A stretch of 64,000 nt of DNA from Thermococcus gorgonarius (GCF_002214385.1 NZ_CP014855.1:1610123-1674122), one strand, 5' to 3'; numbered from the stretch's first letter, positions 18,128 through 25,918 are shown. Numbers and translations: made by a program. The notes: generated by a model from the sequence alone, not told the origin.

Positions 18128-18814
18128 ATGAATGCCGGCTTCAAGCTCCTCCCCAGTGTTGCCTACCTGCGCGTTCAGAGGCAGGCCTTCATCGGCTATT
18201 CCATGCCTTTGGCTGGCTGGATAGGGGAGTATCTGGTGAACTATCAAAAACTTCCAAGACCTAACTTCCTTGGAAGGGCTGTGAGAAAGCTGGGCTTTTC
18301 TTTCGTTGGGGAGGAGAAGGACGACCGGTTTATAACCCAGTTCTTCACGAAGGGATCGGTTTCCCTAAGTGCCAGCTGGGACGTCGAGCGAGAAAGCCTC
18401 TTTCTCCAGCTCGTACCGCTCCACTCTAAGCTCTCCCGCGGCCTGACGGTCAGGGCAGAAAACATAGAGTTCTACGACCAGTACGTCGTCTCGATCGAGC
18501 CAGCGGTAAAGCTCCCGCCGGGGGTTAGGGGTATAGGGATAAACGCGCTTATCCTTGAGGACTTCTATCCGGCCGAGACCCCATACTGGGGCATGCTCCA
18601 CGAGGACTGGGAGAGCGAGCTCAACCTCGTTGTGATGCGCGATGAGGTCTACGAGAGGTTCCATCGCGAGGAGTACCGCTGTCCAGTTTGCTTCTCCCCC
18701 CTTCACGGGGAGAACGGCGTTTTGAAGTGCAACCACTGCGGCTTTGTCTATGCTCCAGAGCACGACTTCGAAAGGGTTATGGAGACGTTCACGCTGGAGG
18801 AGTTCGCGTTTTAG
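18128..18814 (+). CDS. hypothetical protein with C-terminal zinc ribbon
   Basis: 228 residues; I do not recognise the family. The N-terminal 180 residues are mixed alpha/beta. The C-terminus has CPVC...CNHC (about residues 185-205), a zinc ribbon. A longer reading frame starts at 18059, but a TATA box CATATATACC (18098-18107) is centred about 26 nt before the ATG at 18128. The message is probably leaderless, which explains the absence of a ribosome binding site. It follows DP2 closely but has its own promoter. Confidence 0.65.
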   Translation: MNAGFKLLPSVAYLRVQRQAFIGYSMPLAGWIGEYLVNYQKLPRPNFLGRAVRKLGFSFVGEEKDDRFITQFFTKGSVSLSASWDVERESLFLQLVPLHSKLSRGLTVRAENIEFYDQYVVSIEPAVKLPPGVRGIGINALILEDFYPAETPYWGMLHEDWESELNLVVMRDEVYERFHREEYRCPVCFSPLHGENGVLKCNHCGFVYAPEHDFERVMETFTLEEFAF

Positions 18815-18884
18815 CGGGCTTTGTACTCTTTGAGTCTTCTTAAACCATCGTTTCCTCTTGAGGTTCGTTGCCTCTGTATGTTAT

Positions 18885-18936
18885 AATGATAACAATACCC
18901 TCTTTTTGCTTTTTTATTAATGATAACGCAAAAGGG
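18885..18936. repeat. repeated AATGATAAC with intervening inverted repeat
   Basis: AATGATAAC occurs at 18885-18893 and 18919-18927. Between and after them ACCCTCTTTTTGC pairs with GCAAAAGGGT (18926-18936). The 200-bp gap leads into a DNA methyltransferase gene, so a control site for that unit, or a terminator, is possible. Confidence 0.35.
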
Positions 18937-19013
18937 TGTACTCGTATGGTTTTTTGGATGTTGGATGAAAGTTATAAGAATCCTTTTCAAACTACAACAA
19001 TGGGGGAGCTAAC

Positions 19014-19970
19014 ATGAGAGAAGTTCCGTTCGAGGAATATTTAGAATTCATTAAAAAACACGATCACGTTATTATAGAGGATCAAAGAATAGAGATTGGA
19101 AGACCCATCCCAATCAAAACGTTTCAGCCTCAAAACTTCAAGCTTGAGACAACGACAGTATGGAGCTTCCCTGAACGTGGAAAATGGGCAACTCATCATG
19201 CAAATGCGAGATACAGAGGAAATTGGGCCCCGCAAGTTCCACGAAATCTAATATTGCAGTACACAAAGCCGGGAGATATTGTTCTAGATGCGTTCTTGGG
19301 AAGCGGAACGACGCTGATAGAGTGCAAACTCCTAGGGCGACACGGGATTGGTGTTGACATAAATTATGAGGCTTTAATGGTTGCATGGGATCGCTTGAAT
19401 TTTGAGTATGATCCCCGCAAGGATTCACAGCCTACGTTAAGCCCCTACCTCGGACTAAAAGAGAGCATTGAGTGGGTGGAACCTCAAATTCGTCTCTATC
19501 ACGGTGATGCAAGAAACTTAGACAAAATTGAAGACGAAAGCATAGACCTAATAGCTACCCACCCCCCTTATGCTAATATCATCGGATACACAAAAGGAGC
19601 ACGTTCTCTTGTGGAGGGTGATCTCTCCAACGTTAGATCAATAGATGAGTTTGTTTCAGAAATGAAAAAAGTTGCTGAAGAGTTCTATAGGGTACTAAAA
19701 CCCGGAAAATACGCGGCTATTTTAATGGGAGACACTAGACGTCACCGACATTACGTTCCTATAGCCTTCAGAGTCATGAAAGTGTTTTTGGAAGCTGGAT
19801 TTATATTAAAGGAGGATATTATCAAGGTTCAGCATCATATGAGGGGTACAGAACCATGGAAAACATGGAAGAGGGACTTTTATCTGATTGCACATGAACA
19901 TTTGTTCGTGTTTAGAAAACCGGGAGAAAAAGAGGAAATCAAAAAATTCCAAGAAAGTATGATGGTTTAA
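19014..19970 (+). CDS. SAM-dependent DNA methyltransferase with HPPY motif
   Basis: 318 residues. Motif I LDAFLGSGTT (residues 91-100) plus GVDIN, then ATHPPYANIIGY (HPPY at 183-186), RVLKPGKYAAILMGDTRRH and a C-terminal HLFVFRKP. The N6A/N4C methylase fold is clear; HPPY instead of SPPY/DPPY marks a subgroup that I cannot assign to a target. The GGGGGAG ribosome binding site lies 7 nt before the ATG. It converges on an unknown gene with shared stop palindrome TTAA (19967-19970). The DNA is visibly A+T-richer than the surroundings, suggesting acquisition by transfer. Confidence 0.8.
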   Translation: MREVPFEEYLEFIKKHDHVIIEDQRIEIGRPIPIKTFQPQNFKLETTTVWSFPERGKWATHHANARYRGNWAPQVPRNLILQYTKPGDIVLDAFLGSGTTLIECKLLGRHGIGVDINYEALMVAWDRLNFEYDPRKDSQPTLSPYLGLKESIEWVEPQIRLYHGDARNLDKIEDESIDLIATHPPYANIIGYTKGARSLVEGDLSNVRSIDEFVSEMKKVAEEFYRVLKPGKYAAILMGDTRRHRHYVPIAFRVMKVFLEAGFILKEDIIKVQHHMRGTEPWKTWKRDFYLIAHEHLFVFRKPGEKEEIKKFQESMMV

Positions 19971-20581
19971 CTTCTCCAAAGCTCAAATAGAGAGATACCA
20001 TATCTTTTCGGTGCTGGTCTATTTCGGACGGCAGTTGTTATTATTTTGTCTATATCACCGTATTCACTCTGTGCGATCCATCGTATGAACCGCATAAGAA
20101 ACTCTCGGGGAGGATCAAGTTTGCTTTCTTTACATCCCCGACTACCGTAATTCCAATCCTGCTCAGCCATTAATAACGAGCCATAGAAAACTGTCACATC
20201 AGAGGGATCAAGTTCCATCGAGAAAGTCATGCTCCGAACGTCTTCTAGAACTTCACTTATGTCCTCTCCATGATTAATTCGTTCAAATGCCAAAAATACA
20301 GTCTTTGCATGCTCTTCATCACTTATCCGTTTAAGGTAAAGGTCAAAGAACAACCTGACATGTGTCGGAGCAAATTCTTTTCTCCCCTTAGGATGGAGAA
20401 CTACTTTAAAATCTCCAGGGCATATTCTGTCTGTTCTGACAACGTAGACCTTGGTTCCATTGGAGCCAGAATATAACAAGGCCCTTCCCCCTTCTTTAAT
20501 GACCCTGCGGATCTTTTGGGTCTCCTTTATTTCTGCAGGTTTTAAATTTTGGACTATCTCAAAAACATCATCTATCTTCAC
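19967..20581 (-). CDS. unknown protein between two DNA methyltransferases
   Basis: 204 residues, no family recognised. It begins MKIDDVFEIVQNLKP and ends AVRNRPAPKRYGISLFELWRS; no membrane helix or signal peptide, and no obvious PD-(D/E)XK core. The frame is open upstream to TTG 20593, but GGTGA lies 5 nt before GTG 20581, the same layout as the ribbon-helix-helix gene of this island. It follows the D12 methylase by 35 bp on the same strand, so it is probably in that operon. By position it may be the cognate restriction or control protein; this is inference. Confidence 0.6.
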   Translation of the reverse strand: MKIDDVFEIVQNLKPAEIKETQKIRRVIKEGGRALLYSGSNGTKVYVVRTDRICPGDFKVVLHPKGRKEFAPTHVRLFFDLYLKRISDEEHAKTVFLAFERINHGEDISEVLEDVRSMTFSMELDPSDVTVFYGSLLMAEQDWNYGSRGCKESKLDPPREFLMRFIRWIAQSEYGDIDKIITTAVRNRPAPKRYGISLFELWRS

Positions 20582-20616
20582 GAACTTCACCAAATGTTAA
20601 AAGATGGTGGAACTTT

Positions 20617-21567
20617 TTAAGTAGATCGCTCTGCGATAGTTAAATATTCAACAAGCGACTTAGGGGCTACCAAAGTCCTTGATCTACCGTTGTTTACGAG
20701 AAGCTTTGCTCTTTCACGACCCACTCGTAATTCTGTGGGAACATTTGTAACAAGCATCTCTGGCACTTCACCTCTACGGTCAGCTTTTGAGTTTATTGGC
20801 CTCTTTGCGTAGATCTTGAGTACTTCAAACTCCTCTATCCCCTCATACAGCTCACGAACTGGCTTTACATAGGAGTTGCTCAGGATGAAGTAGACTCCTC
20901 TCTCATGGAGCTCAAGACACACATCTCTAAGGCGCTCCTGGTCTTCTTTGCTGAAGTCTTCTTTTGAATAGCTAGTAAAACTGGCAGTTTCTGAAACCGG
21001 GTGATAAGGAGGATCAAAATAAACCAGATCCCCTGGCTTGGCGACTTTTAGGATATAAGTGAAGTCTTCGTTGTAAATCTCTAGATTTCTCAAAACTTCA
21101 CTGGCCTTTCTGAGTCGTTCTTCATCCACTATCTTAGGGTTTTTATATCTGCCAAATGGAACGTTGAACTCCCCTTTTCTGTTCTCCCGGTACAATCCGT
21201 TGAAGGCAGTTTTATTTAAGTATAAAAGCAGGCTCGCGAGTCTGATATTTGGAATCTCAAATCCGTTTCTGACTATCTCATTAAACTCAGCACGAGCCTT
21301 GTAGAAGTACTCCTTCTCGTTTTTGTGCCTCTTTGCATCTTCAATTAGTTCGTCAACATGGTCTCTGACGACAACATAAAAGTTTATGAGTTTGGGATTT
21401 ATGTCGTTTATAGTCCCCTTCTTGGGCTCCATCCAAAAAGTAACCGCACCGCCGCCAAAAAACGGCTCATGGAATGTTCTATTTCTAAAGTCTTCTGGCA
21501 TTAATGCAACGATTTCATGGAGTATCTGTCTCTTTCCTCCAGCCCACTTAAGGATGGGTTCTGCCAT
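20617..21567 (-). CDS. D12-class DNA N6-adenine methyltransferase
   Basis: 316 residues. MTase D12 (Dam/DpnIIA-like) family: N-terminal LKWAGGKRQ, EPFFGGGA (34-41), INDINP, then LNKTAFNGLYR and the catalytic VYFDPPYHP (DPPY 185-188). Family members methylate adenine, often in GATC. GGAGGAGGT precedes the ATG at 21567 by 5 nt; the longer frame to 21588 lacks a site. The C-terminal 40 residues after VPTELR are an extension. Two copies of GTGCAACATAA lie directly upstream (21629, 21654), probably an operator. A+T-rich composition indicates the same island as its neighbours. Confidence 0.85.
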   Translation of the reverse strand: MAEPILKWAGGKRQILHEIVALMPEDFRNRTFHEPFFGGGAVTFWMEPKKGTINDINPKLINFYVVVRDHVDELIEDAKRHKNEKEYFYKARAEFNEIVRNGFEIPNIRLASLLLYLNKTAFNGLYRENRKGEFNVPFGRYKNPKIVDEERLRKASEVLRNLEIYNEDFTYILKVAKPGDLVYFDPPYHPVSETASFTSYSKEDFSKEDQERLRDVCLELHERGVYFILSNSYVKPVRELYEGIEEFEVLKIYAKRPINSKADRRGEVPEMLVTNVPTELRVGRERAKLLVNNGRSRTLVAPKSLVEYLTIAERST

Positions 21568-21628
21568 CGAGTACCTCCTCCTATCCATTAGTTAGGTCAT
21601 GCCCTAATAAGGCATTCGATAAAATTAC

Positions 21629-21664
21629 GTGCAACATAAATATAAAATTTTTGGTGCAACATAA
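21629..21664. promoter_or_regulatory. two direct GTGCAACATAA repeats, candidate operator
   Basis: GTGCAACATAA at 21629-21639 and GTGCAACATAA at 21654-21664, 25 bp apart and 60-100 bp upstream of the D12 methylase start. A third GTGCAACA lies at 22135-22142 on the other side of the ribbon-helix-helix gene. Repeated half-sites at this spacing fit binding by that protein. Confidence 0.45.
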
Positions 21665-21667
21665 TAT

Positions 21668-22117
21668 TCACGACCTATACTCCAGGCCCAGTCTCTTTCT
21701 AATGTAGTTAGATATGTCCAACCCCTCCTCCTGTGCCTGTTTAGAAATCGACTCATACTCCTCCTCCGTAACGCGTATTGACAACCACTTATTCCGTTTG
21801 TTTTTGGCAGCCAACGTTCTAGCTTCAATTTCCCATATTTCTTTGAGGGCCTTAGCTTTTTTCTTGAGTAGTTTGGCGTTAGTTACCCCTGAAAATTCTC
21901 TGACAAGAATTTTCTTAAAATCAGAGACCGCTTGAGGATCCCCTTCGGAGTGTCTGGCAAACTCATTTACAGCCAGTTCAACAGCAACGGTCTCATCCAA
22001 AATCCCATTATAGTTTGAAACCACTTCAAAAGCCTTAATTCCTGCGAGAGGGATTTTAAGTTTACGGGTGGTGGGGGCGCGTATTTCCAGGAGTCTACTT
22101 ATAACTTGTTCGAACAT
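21668..22117 (-). CDS. ribbon-helix-helix DNA-binding protein
   Basis: 149 residues. The C-terminal 40 residues (KWLSIRVTEEEYESISKQA, then EGLDISNYIRKRLGL) form a typical MetJ/Arc-type ribbon-helix-helix. The N-terminal 100 residues are helical and unrecognised, with a Lys-rich segment before the RHH. GGTGA lies 5 nt before the ATG at 22117. It is flanked on both sides by GTGCAACA repeats, which suggests it represses itself, the downstream D12 methylase operon and perhaps the divergent EVE gene. Dosage control of a methylase is a common use for such regulators; here it is inferred. Confidence 0.65.
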   Translation of the reverse strand: MFEQVISRLLEIRAPTTRKLKIPLAGIKAFEVVSNYNGILDETVAVELAVNEFARHSEGDPQAVSDFKKILVREFSGVTNAKLLKKKAKALKEIWEIEARTLAAKNKRNKWLSIRVTEEEYESISKQAQEEGLDISNYIRKRLGLEYRS

Positions 22118-22134
22118 GGATTTCACCAAATACA

Positions 22135-22142
22135 GTGCAACA
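22135..22142. promoter_or_regulatory. third GTGCAACA site between RHH and EVE genes
   Basis: GTGCAACAC at 22135-22143 lies in the 70-bp divergent promoter of the RHH gene and the EVE-domain gene, just upstream of the TATA-like CTTTTTAAG of the latter. Confidence 0.4.
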
Positions 22143-22187
22143 CAAAATCTTTTTAAGAATGATGCTTAATAAAGTTGGTGAACTCCT

Positions 22188-22619
22188 ATGGCCTACTGGC
22201 TATGCATCACTAATCGCGACAATTGGGAGGTTGTTAAGAAAAAGAACGTCTGGGGAGTTGCGAAGAGGCACAAAAACACTATCGCCAAAGTCAAGCCCGG
22301 AGATAAACTCGTCTTTTACGTCAAGCAGGAGCGGAAGGATAAGGAAATTCTCGAACCAAAGATCGTGGGCATCTTTGAGGTTGTTAGCGAGCCTTACACA
22401 GACTCAAGCAGAATCTTCAAGAGTCCTCCTCACCTAAACGAGACCTACTCGCTAAGGATAAAGATCAAGCCCCTAAAGCTCGGCGAGCTCGACTTCAAGC
22501 CGCTCATTCCAAAGCTGAAGTTCATCACGAACAAGAAGAAGTGGAGTGGCCACCTGATGGGCAAAGCCATGAGGGAAATTCCCGAGGAAGATTATAAGCT
22601 GATTGAAAGCCTGCTTTGA
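22188..22619 (+). CDS. EVE domain-containing protein
   Basis: 143 residues. The EVE/PUA-like fold is indicated by the N-terminal [38 protein letters not shown], then [12 protein letters not shown] and a C-terminal [17 protein letters not shown] domains bind modified bases in DNA or RNA; in bacteria and archaea they often sit near restriction enzymes for modified DNA. Here it is divergent from the RHH gene in a methylase island. GGTGA precedes the ATG by 6 nt. No nuclease domain is fused to it. Confidence 0.8.
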   Translation: MAYWLCITNRDNWEVVKKKNVWGVAKRHKNTIAKVKPGDKLVFYVKQERKDKEILEPKIVGIFEVVSEPYTDSSRIFKSPPHLNETYSLRIKIKPLKLGELDFKPLIPKLKFITNKKKWSGHLMGKAMREIPEEDYKLIESLL

Positions 22620-23113
22620 TTTTTCGTTTTTAATAACAATCTCGAATTTTTTGAGGGTTGTTACTCAAATTTGCGTGTGTAAAGCTTAACCAAAAGTTTC
22701 AGACTGGTTAATTGCTTCAAAACTGGTTGTACGTGTTTCATAATTTGGGAGATTTTTAGAGGGCTTTCTTGGTGAATGGGTCAATATTCTCGGGTTTCTT
22801 CCCCCCTGCGCCCTTTGGGCGCCATTGAAAGTGAACCACTATCAAAAACGGGTTTAGAGCGAAAGCCACTGAGGGTAAAGACTGCAAAAAGCACGTACAA
22901 TCGTTAATGGGGCTTTAAAAACAGTCAACAACTTTCCGCCAGCGCTTTGCACAGGCAAAGTTTCTGGGGGCGTGGGGGCGTTAGCCGCCCAGATGATTAA
23001 GGAACTAAGGAAGGTGGGGAAACGTAGTTTCCCAGGTCTTATAGGAAAGCGGGGTTCGTGGGGCGAAGCCCCACTTTGGGGGTTTGAGAGTATAGGAAAC
23101 TTTTCTGGCGAAA
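22620..23113. other. gene-less region with a series of short perfect hairpins
   Basis: No credible gene. Hairpins with 3-5 nt loops occur at 22808-22822 (GCGCCC/GGGCGC), about 22944-22960 (CTTTGC/GCAAAG), 22976-22990 (GGGCG/CGCCC), 23017-23033 (GGGAAAC/GTTTCCC), 23059-23073 (TGGGGC/GCCCCA) and 23097-23118 (nine pairs, loop TGGC). Further ones follow at 23381-23394 and 23398-23418 (nine pairs, loop TTC). Such density suggests remnants of mobile elements or structured RNA. Confidence 0.5.
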
Positions 23114-23376
23114 AGTTTCATCAAAGTTCGTGGTTCCTCTCAAGCAGGTAGCTTAAGAGGAATTCCATCGAAAATGCCGGAGTGAATTTGAATTTCACTC
23201 TTTGCTAATTCTCGTTTTAAGTAGAGCTCAATTTTAACCGACGCCCAAAGGGCTTCAAAGGAGAAGAGCTCCCTAAGAAGAGCAGTACTAAGGGAATTCC
23301 AATCCCAAATGGCTCGTAAAAAGGAATTCTTTGTGCTTTGGCGTCTCAAAAAAGAACCACGAACCTTGATCAAACT
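23114..23376. mobile_element. MITE-like element with 23-bp terminal inverted repeats
   Basis: The arms 23114-23136 and 23354-23376 are inverted repeats matching at 21 of 23 positions, sharing GTTCGTGGTTC. The 217 bp between encode, at most, a 79-codon minus-strand frame (23140-23379) that starts in the right arm. No transposase is present. Non-autonomous element is the likeliest reading. Confidence 0.45.
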
Positions 23377-23445
23377 CAATGGGACTATTGTCCCGTGCGT
23401 TGAAGCTTCGCTTCAACGTCGTGAAGGCGAAGTTTGTTAGAATTA

Positions 23446-23523
23446 TGGGGCCGGGGCCGGGATTTGAACCCGGGCTAGGGGATCCACAGTCCCCTGTGCT
23501 AACCAGGCTACACCACCCCGGCC
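23446..23523 (-). tRNA. tRNA-His (GTG)
   Basis: Minus strand cloverleaf: acceptor GCCGGGG / CCCCGGC, D-arm with TAGCCTGGTTAGCA, anticodon stem AGGGGA-type with loop CTGTGGA (anticodon GTG), T-arm CCGGGTTCAAATCCCGG. The extra G at position -1 (23523) opposite C73 is encoded, the identity element of tRNA-His. CCA is also encoded (23446-23448). Confidence 0.95.
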
Positions 23524-23663
23524 ATGTCCAGCTTAAGCTTTTGGGTTAGCTTTATAAAGTTTTCGCCAGAAATCCAGAAAAACGCCCCGGTAAGTCGTTA
23601 TGTGGCAAGAAAAGGTGTTAGAACTGAAATTTAGCCCAAAAACAGCTGGTGAGGTGTTTTGGG

Positions 23664-24302
23664 ATGAAAGCAAAGCGAGAGGCCCTCAAAAGCCTGTTCA
23701 CCGCGATGAAAGATGGAAAGGTGGACGAGGACATAATAGAACTGCTCCTGCTCATCAACTCCATCAAGGGGATTTACACCACAAGCTCCTGCTCGGGAAG
23801 GATAGACATAATCGAGGAGCCGGCCCTTGGGGCGAAGCCCCTCTCCCGGTGGCTGGTAAAGGTCCACAGGCCCATCGAATTTGAAGAAGCCAAAGAGGCC
23901 CTCAAAGACGCGAAGAACGGTCTAATATTCCTTAAAAGCCAGCCGCCGATATTCCACGTTGTTGCCGAAGACATAGAACGGGCCAAGAAGCTCCATGAGA
24001 TCGGATTGACCAGCGGCTTCAAGTACACGACATTTAAGGTCATCTCCAACCGCTACCTCGTCGAGATAAACGCCACCGAGTACCTGACGGCACCCCTCGG
24101 GAAGGACGGAAAAGTGCTCGTGAGTGATGACTACCTTCGCTTCGCCATCGAGGTCGGCAACTCCATGCTGAAACGCTCGAAAGGAAGACTCCCGCGGCTA
24201 GGGGAGAACTTCAGAAAGCTGAGGGAAGAGGTTGGCGAAGATGGGCTGTTCTACGAGCTTGTTAGGGATTTTGAAATAGAAAAGAACTGGAGAATTCCCT
24301 AG
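23664..24302 (+). CDS. taw3: tRNA wyosine N4-methyltransferase Taw3
   Basis: 212 residues. Taw3/TYW3 methylates the 7-aminocarboxypropyl-demethylwyosine of tRNA-Phe position 37 with SAM. Family signature TTSSCSGRIDI near residue 40 and KPLSRWLVKVHRP are visible, with GFKYTTFKVISNRYLVEI and RLPRLGENF following. GGTGAGG lies about 9 nt before the ATG at 23664; an in-frame GTG at 23649 overlaps that site and is rejected. Its TAG stop shares CTAG (24299-24302) with the convergent ligase gene. tRNA-His lies upstream on the other strand. Confidence 0.85.
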   Translation: MKAKREALKSLFTAMKDGKVDEDIIELLLLINSIKGIYTTSSCSGRIDIIEEPALGAKPLSRWLVKVHRPIEFEEAKEALKDAKNGLIFLKSQPPIFHVVAEDIERAKKLHEIGLTSGFKYTTFKVISNRYLVEINATEYLTAPLGKDGKVLVSDDYLRFAIEVGNSMLKRSKGRLPRLGENFRKLREEVGEDGLFYELVRDFEIEKNWRIP

Positions 24303-25048
24303 CGCATCTCGTTCCACTGCGGGTTTCCGTATCTCTCCTCAACCAGCTTTTCGGCCAGCTCAAGCTCGTAGTCGGTGAGCTCTCCTTCCTCCAGCGGAAA
24401 GGCATTGAAGAAGCTTTGCTTGAGCAGCTCGTAGGCCTCCCAGCGGTTGAGCTTTATCCCCTCTCGCTCCAGCGTTGTAACGCGCTCCCATATACTTGAT
24501 ATCCCTTTGTCTCTGAGCTTTTCCTTCGAAACCCTCAGAACCGTTCCGAGAATCTCTACCCTCGTAGAGTACATGAAGGTTCCGTGCTGTAAAATCACTC
24601 CTTTTCTCCTGGTCTGAGCCGAGCCGCTGATCTTCTTTCCGTTCGCTATGACGTCGTTCAGGCCGGAAAAACCCGCTTCAAGGCCGAGTTCCTTCAGGGC
24701 ATCGACCAGTGGGCCGGCCAAATAACGGTAGCTGCTCTCGACGTTCCTGAGGAAGGGGTGAAAGTCCTCACCGATGACAACCGAGTAGGTTATCTCGCCG
24801 AACTCGTCGTGGAAGACGCTTCCGCCTCCTGTAATCCTTCGTACCACAGGAATACCAAGCTTCCTCGCCTCTTCAAGGTTCACGTCGTGCCTCACGCTCT
24901 GAAAGCGCCCTATGGTTACTGAACTTGGGCTGAAAGCGTAAAGCCTTACGGTGTCGGGAACCTTTCCTTCGATTCTAGCGATCATTATGGCCTCGTCTAT
25001 GGCCATCTGGACCTCTGGCCTGGCAACTATGAGTGGGATGAACCTCAT
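24299..25048 (-). CDS. lplA: lipoate-protein ligase A-like protein (catalytic domain)
   Basis: 249 residues of the biotin/lipoate ligase fold. Motifs: MAIDEAIM, SVTIGRFQSV, VVRRITGGGSVFHD, EITYSVV, NDVIANGKKISGSAQ and HGTFMY. The length matches the N-terminal catalytic domain alone. In archaea such enzymes need a separate small C-terminal partner, not seen here. GGTGGTCCC precedes the ATG at 25048. It could also be a lipoyl or octanoyl transferase. Convergent with taw3 through shared stop CTAG. Confidence 0.8.
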   Translation of the reverse strand: MRFIPLIVARPEVQMAIDEAIMIARIEGKVPDTVRLYAFSPSSVTIGRFQSVRHDVNLEEARKLGIPVVRRITGGGSVFHDEFGEITYSVVIGEDFHPFLRNVESSYRYLAGPLVDALKELGLEAGFSGLNDVIANGKKISGSAQTRRKGVILQHGTFMYSTRVEILGTVLRVSKEKLRDKGISSIWERVTTLEREGIKLNRWEAYELLKQSFFNAFPLEEGELTDYELELAEKLVEERYGNPQWNEMR

Positions 25049-25239
25049 TGGGACCACCAGGGTTAAAAGGCATCTGGAGTTTTTAAGCCCAGCGATGATG
25101 ACGCCCAAGCCCTTCCGAGGAAACGATGAGGAGAGCGGTCACCACTGAGCTTTTGTTCTTTTTTGCGTTTCCCGAAGAACCTATGTCATCCGAAGTAAAA
25201 TTGTAAAAATAGAGGGTGTTTTGGAGATCGCGGGTTTTC

Positions 25240-25315
25240 TGGTAGCCCCGCCGGGATTCGAACCCGGGTCGCGGGATCCAAAGTCCCGCATGCTTGGCCG
25301 CTACACCACGGGGCT
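25240..25315 (-). tRNA. tRNA-Gln (TTG)
   Basis: Minus strand: acceptor AGCCCCG / CGGGGCT, D-arm TAGCGGCCAAGCA, anticodon stem GCGGGA/TCCCGC around CTTTGGA (anticodon TTG), T-arm CGGGTTCGAATCCCG, A73 and encoded CCA (25240-25242). No intron. Confidence 0.95.
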
Positions 25316-25383
25316 GCCCGGTAGAAGGAGCGACCTTTATCTTATAAAATTTAGGTTGGGTCTTCAGGAGAAAGGACAATCGA

Positions 25384-25523
25384 TGGTGGGGGCGCGGGGA
25401 TTTGAACCCCGGTCCGCGGGTTTCTCCGGGTCAGAGCTCCAAAGGCTCATCCCCGCTCAGCAAACCCGCAAGTCCTCATACCTCTGGAGCCCGCGATGAT
25501 GGACCAGGCTACACCACGCCCCC
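25384..25523 (-). tRNA. tRNA-Trp (CCA) with intron
   Basis: Minus strand exons about 25484-25523 and 25384-25421. Acceptor GGGGGCG / CGCCCCC, anticodon stem GCGGG/CCCGC, anticodon CCA at 25487-25485, T-arm CGGGGTTCAAATCCCCG, encoded CCA at 25384-25386. A 62-nt intron interrupts the anticodon loop after position 37, as in other euryarchaeal tRNA-Trp genes. Confidence 0.95.
25422..25483 (-). ncRNA. box C/D guide RNA within the tRNA-Trp intron
   Basis: The intron shows C-like GTATGAGGA, D' CTGA, C' GGATGAG and D CTGA. The guide before D (TTTGGAGCT) pairs with GGCTCCA of exon 1, placing the fifth base at C34. The guide before D' (GCGGGTTTG) pairs across the 3' anticodon stem, placing the fifth base at C39. 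This is the known self-guiding 2'-O-methylation arrangement of archaeal pre-tRNA-Trp. Confidence 0.85.
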
Positions 25524-25626
25524 ATCCGGTTTTAGCTTAGCTTTGAGAGGTTTATAAGTTTTATGATTGTCGATTGTCGGAAGTTTTATTAACTTCGACT
25601 TATAAAAATATTCTGAGGTGGTTACT

Positions 25627-25863
25627 ATGGAGGAGCCGATAGTTATTGGAAAAGACAAGTTCAGGATAAGCGAGGAGGAGACGGCTAGGAGGGAGCTCAG
25701 GGTTGTTAAGGTTCATGACGACGTTATTCAGGTTCAGGAAGAAGTTCACGGCATTATAGCCCTCGTTGGTGCGAGCTCAAGTGTCAACATCAAGAAGGAC
25801 GAGCTTAAGAACCTCATCAAGGTCGCCAAGGAGAAGTTCGGCTGGGTCGACATCTGCGAGTAA
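25627..25863 (+). CDS. conserved small hypothetical protein
   Basis: 78 residues: MEEPIVIGKDKFRISEEE, a beta-rich middle and a C-terminal helix with KNLIKVAKEKFGWVDICE. No recognised family. GAGGTGGTT precedes the ATG at 25627; an upstream in-frame start at 25618 overlaps the site. A TATA-like TTATAAAAAT lies about 25 nt before the leader. It lies 119 bp before the FBP aldolase/phosphatase gene, which has its own promoter. Confidence 0.6.
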   Translation: MEEPIVIGKDKFRISEEETARRELRVVKVHDDVIQVQEEVHGIIALVGASSSVNIKKDELKNLIKVAKEKFGWVDICE

Positions 25864-25918
25864 TCCTTTCATTTTTCCCGTTCGATTAGAATACCCGAAT
25901 TTTTGACTTCTTTTTGTG

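Noticed and set aside
23140..23379. 79-codon minus-strand frame in the inverted-repeat element
   Set aside because: Starts in the terminal repeat, no ribosome binding site; kept only as part of the MITE-like element.
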